Positions 5,872-6,790 of a stretch of DNA of 6,790 nucleotides are shown piece by piece (the first letter of the stretch is position 1; every line of letters begins with the position of its first letter). The stretch is from JAKPQD01 sp029572965. Its GTDB lineage: Bacteria > Bacteroidota > Bacteroidia > Bacteroidales > DTGW01. The notes under the pieces were generated by a model. The model saw only the letters and a program-made list of their open reading frames with translations. It was not told the origin of the DNA and did no database searches. A program made the translations under genes and the position numbers. The DNA lies in NCBI GenBank assembly GCA_035374585.1, contig DAOSPF010000117.1:1-6790 (forward strand), written 5' to 3'.

Positions 5872-5895
5872 GAAGACAAGGTTATTTATTCATCA
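5809..5895. repeat. Spaced direct repeat ACAAGGTTnnnnATTCATCA, two copies
   Basis: The pattern ACAAGGTT, four variable bases, ATTCATCA is found at 5809-5828 (spacer GAAA) and again at 5876-5895 (spacer ATTT), offset by 67 bases. Sixteen fixed positions match in register between the two copies. It lies entirely in the non-coding gap between the ABC-F gene and rlmB. Function is unknown: it may be a duplicated binding site or part of a decayed repeat. Confidence 0.5.
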
Positions 5896-5898
5896 GTC

Positions 5899-5940
5899 AT
5901 TTGTAATTAGTAATTTTAATGATAATTCATAATTGATATA
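5899..5940. repeat. AT-rich degenerate TAATT-type repeat upstream of rlmB
   Basis: The stretch is built from near-repeats of the type GTAATTAGTAATT and ATAATTCATAATTGAT. Its GTAATTAGT (5903-5911) occurs in reverse complement as ACTAATTAC at 3703-3711, next to the CCCCTAA array. Similar low-complexity repeats are, from general familiarity, common between genes of Bacteroidota. It occupies the place where the rlmB promoter should be, yet I see no good TAnnTTTG box in it. Confidence 0.4.
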
Positions 5941-5941
5941 T

Positions 5942-6703
5942 ATGTTTAACAGGGATAAACAACCTCAACCCAAGCTGGTATTTGGGATACATGCTGTTCT
6001 TGAAGCTGTGCGTTCAGGGAAAGAGATAGAGAAGCTCATTATCAAGAAGGAAATGTCTGGAGAAGCGCTTCGCGAGCTTATGAAAGCTTGTAGGGAAAGG
6101 AATATCCCTTACCAGTTTGTTCCTGTTGACCGTTTTGACCGTATTACACGCAAGAATCATCAGGGATTGATAGCTTATATGGCTGAAATTGAGTATCAAC
6201 CATTGGAAATGGTTGTATCTGCAGTTTTTGAAGATGGAAGGGAGCCTGCAATACTTATCCTTGATCATATTACCGATGTACGTAACTTTGGAAGCATTGC
6301 ACGTACTGCCGAATGTGCTGGTTTTGATGCTATTGCCATCCCTGACAAAGGGGCAGCGCAGATAAATTCAGATGCTATCAAGACTTCTTCAGGTGCATTA
6401 CACAATATTAATATATGTAGGGTGACAAATCTTACTAATGCTGTTAAGTATCTTAAAGATTGTGGGTTGAAAGTATTTGCTGCAACTGAAAAAGCTAAAC
6501 AACCATATTATAAAACCAATATGAAAGGCCCGGTAGCAATTGTCTTGGGAGCTGAAGATGCCGGAATTTCTCCTGAAATATTACGATATGCAGACGAACT
6601 GGTTCAAATACCTATGATAGGCAAAACTTCTTCTCTAAATGTATCTGTAGCTGCTGGTATAATTATATATGAGGTTGTAAAACAGCGTTTAAGTGACTTT
6701 TAA
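5942..6703 (+). CDS. rlmB: TrmH-family 23S rRNA 2'-O-ribose methyltransferase, RlmB type
   Basis: This is a SPOUT-class, SAM-dependent methyltransferase. RlmB methylates the ribose of G2251 (E. coli numbering) in the 23S rRNA peptidyl-transferase P loop. The 253 residues comprise an N-terminal L30e-like substrate-binding domain (about 12-85, starting FGIHAVLEAVRSGKEIEKL) and a knotted catalytic domain (about 104-250). Motif 1 is LDHITDVRNFGSIARTAE with N115 and the catalytic-type R121. Motif 2 is VLGAEDAGIS (201-210). Motif 3 is IPMIGKTSSLNVSVAAGI (223-240), the SAM-binding knot. The target nucleotide is inferred; a related tRNA or rRNA guanosine methylase is the main alternative. I chose ATG 5942. 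An in-frame TTG at 5933 would add only three residues. It lies 161 bases after the ABC-F gene on the same strand, so both neighbours plausibly act on the ribosome, but joint transcription is uncertain. Confidence 0.9.
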   Translation: MFNRDKQPQPKLVFGIHAVLEAVRSGKEIEKLIIKKEMSGEALRELMKACRERNIPYQFVPVDRFDRITRKNHQGLIAYMAEIEYQPLEMVVSAVFEDGREPAILILDHITDVRNFGSIARTAECAGFDAIAIPDKGAAQINSDAIKTSSGALHNINICRVTNLTNAVKYLKDCGLKVFAATEKAKQPYYKTNMKGPVAIVLGAEDAGISPEILRYADELVQIPMIGKTSSLNVSVAAGIIIYEVVKQRLSDF

Positions 6704-6720
6704 AAGGTTCTCTTTTTTTT
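6702..6720 (+). terminator. Possible weak terminator after rlmB
   Basis: AAAAG (6702-6706) can pair with CTTTT (6712-6716) across a five-base loop, and the T-run continues to 6720. The stem is short and A-T rich and overlaps the rlmB stop codon, so intrinsic termination would be inefficient at best. Confidence 0.3.
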
Positions 6721-6790
6721 AATGAAATAGTTTCCCTAAATGTTTAGTTTCACCACGTTGTTAATGGAAAAACGTCTCCCCCTTCCTTTG
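6721..6790. other. Non-coding right edge with small symmetric motifs
   Basis: I see no gene in this short stretch. It has TAGTTTC twice (6728-6734 and 6745-6751), the symmetric CTAAATGTTTAG (6736-6747), and ACGTT (6755-6759) mirrored by AACGT (6771-6775). These may belong to the regulatory or terminal region of whatever gene follows, but the window ends too soon to tell. Confidence 0.3.

Noticed and set aside
5838..5872. CATCCG/CGGATG as an intrinsic terminator for the ABC-F gene
   Set aside because: The stem is six bases with a loop of more than 20 bases, and no T-run follows it.
5933..5941. TTG at 5933 as the rlmB start
   Set aside because: It adds only three residues (MIY), and the ATG at 5942 is a better start codon at a normal position for the family.

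Overview
The window looks like a piece of a Bacteroidota chromosome. Three things point that way. The DNA is AT-rich. Recognisable Shine-Dalgarno sequences are absent upstream of the genes, while promoter boxes of the Bacteroidota type (TAnnTTTG, in one case with an upstream TTTG about 20 bases away) are present. The gene order rnc-fabF-acpP facing away from purN is a familiar one in that phylum. I cannot place the organism below phylum level. Codon use looks uniform by eye, and I see no transposase, integrase, tRNA, rRNA or CRISPR array.

Layout: (1) Bases 1-1902, minus strand: acpP, fabF and the N-terminal half of rnc, spaced 24 and 3 bases apart and apparently one operon. It joins fatty-acid chain elongation (acyl carrier protein and ketosynthase II) to RNase III. 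(2) Bases 1903-2101: a divergent promoter region. (3) Bases 2102-2701, plus strand: purN, for de novo purine synthesis. (4) Bases 2691-3554, minus strand: a carbon-nitrogen hydrolase of the N-carbamoylputrescine amidase type. It converges on purN, and the two reading frames overlap by 11 bases. (5) Bases 3555-3824: a 270-base divergent intergenic region with a telomere-like heptamer repeat (four CCCCTAA units), a 12-base palindrome and small direct repeats. (6) Bases 3825-5780, plus strand: a two-domain ABC-F ATPase expected to act on ribosomes. (7) Bases 5781-5941: an intergenic region with spaced direct and inverted repeats. (8) Bases 5942-6703, plus strand: a TrmH/RlmB-type SPOUT 2'-O-ribose methyltransferase. 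(9) Bases 6704-6790: a short non-coding tail with a possible weak terminator.

All the genes are conserved housekeeping types, and I found no convincing new multi-gene system. The more unusual signals are outside or between the genes: the G-quadruplex-capable heptamer array upstream of the ABC-F gene, the repeat-built intergenic regions on both sides of that gene, the apparent TTG start of rnc directly after and in frame with the fabF stop, and the Asn in RNase III where the E. coli enzyme has a catalytic Asp.
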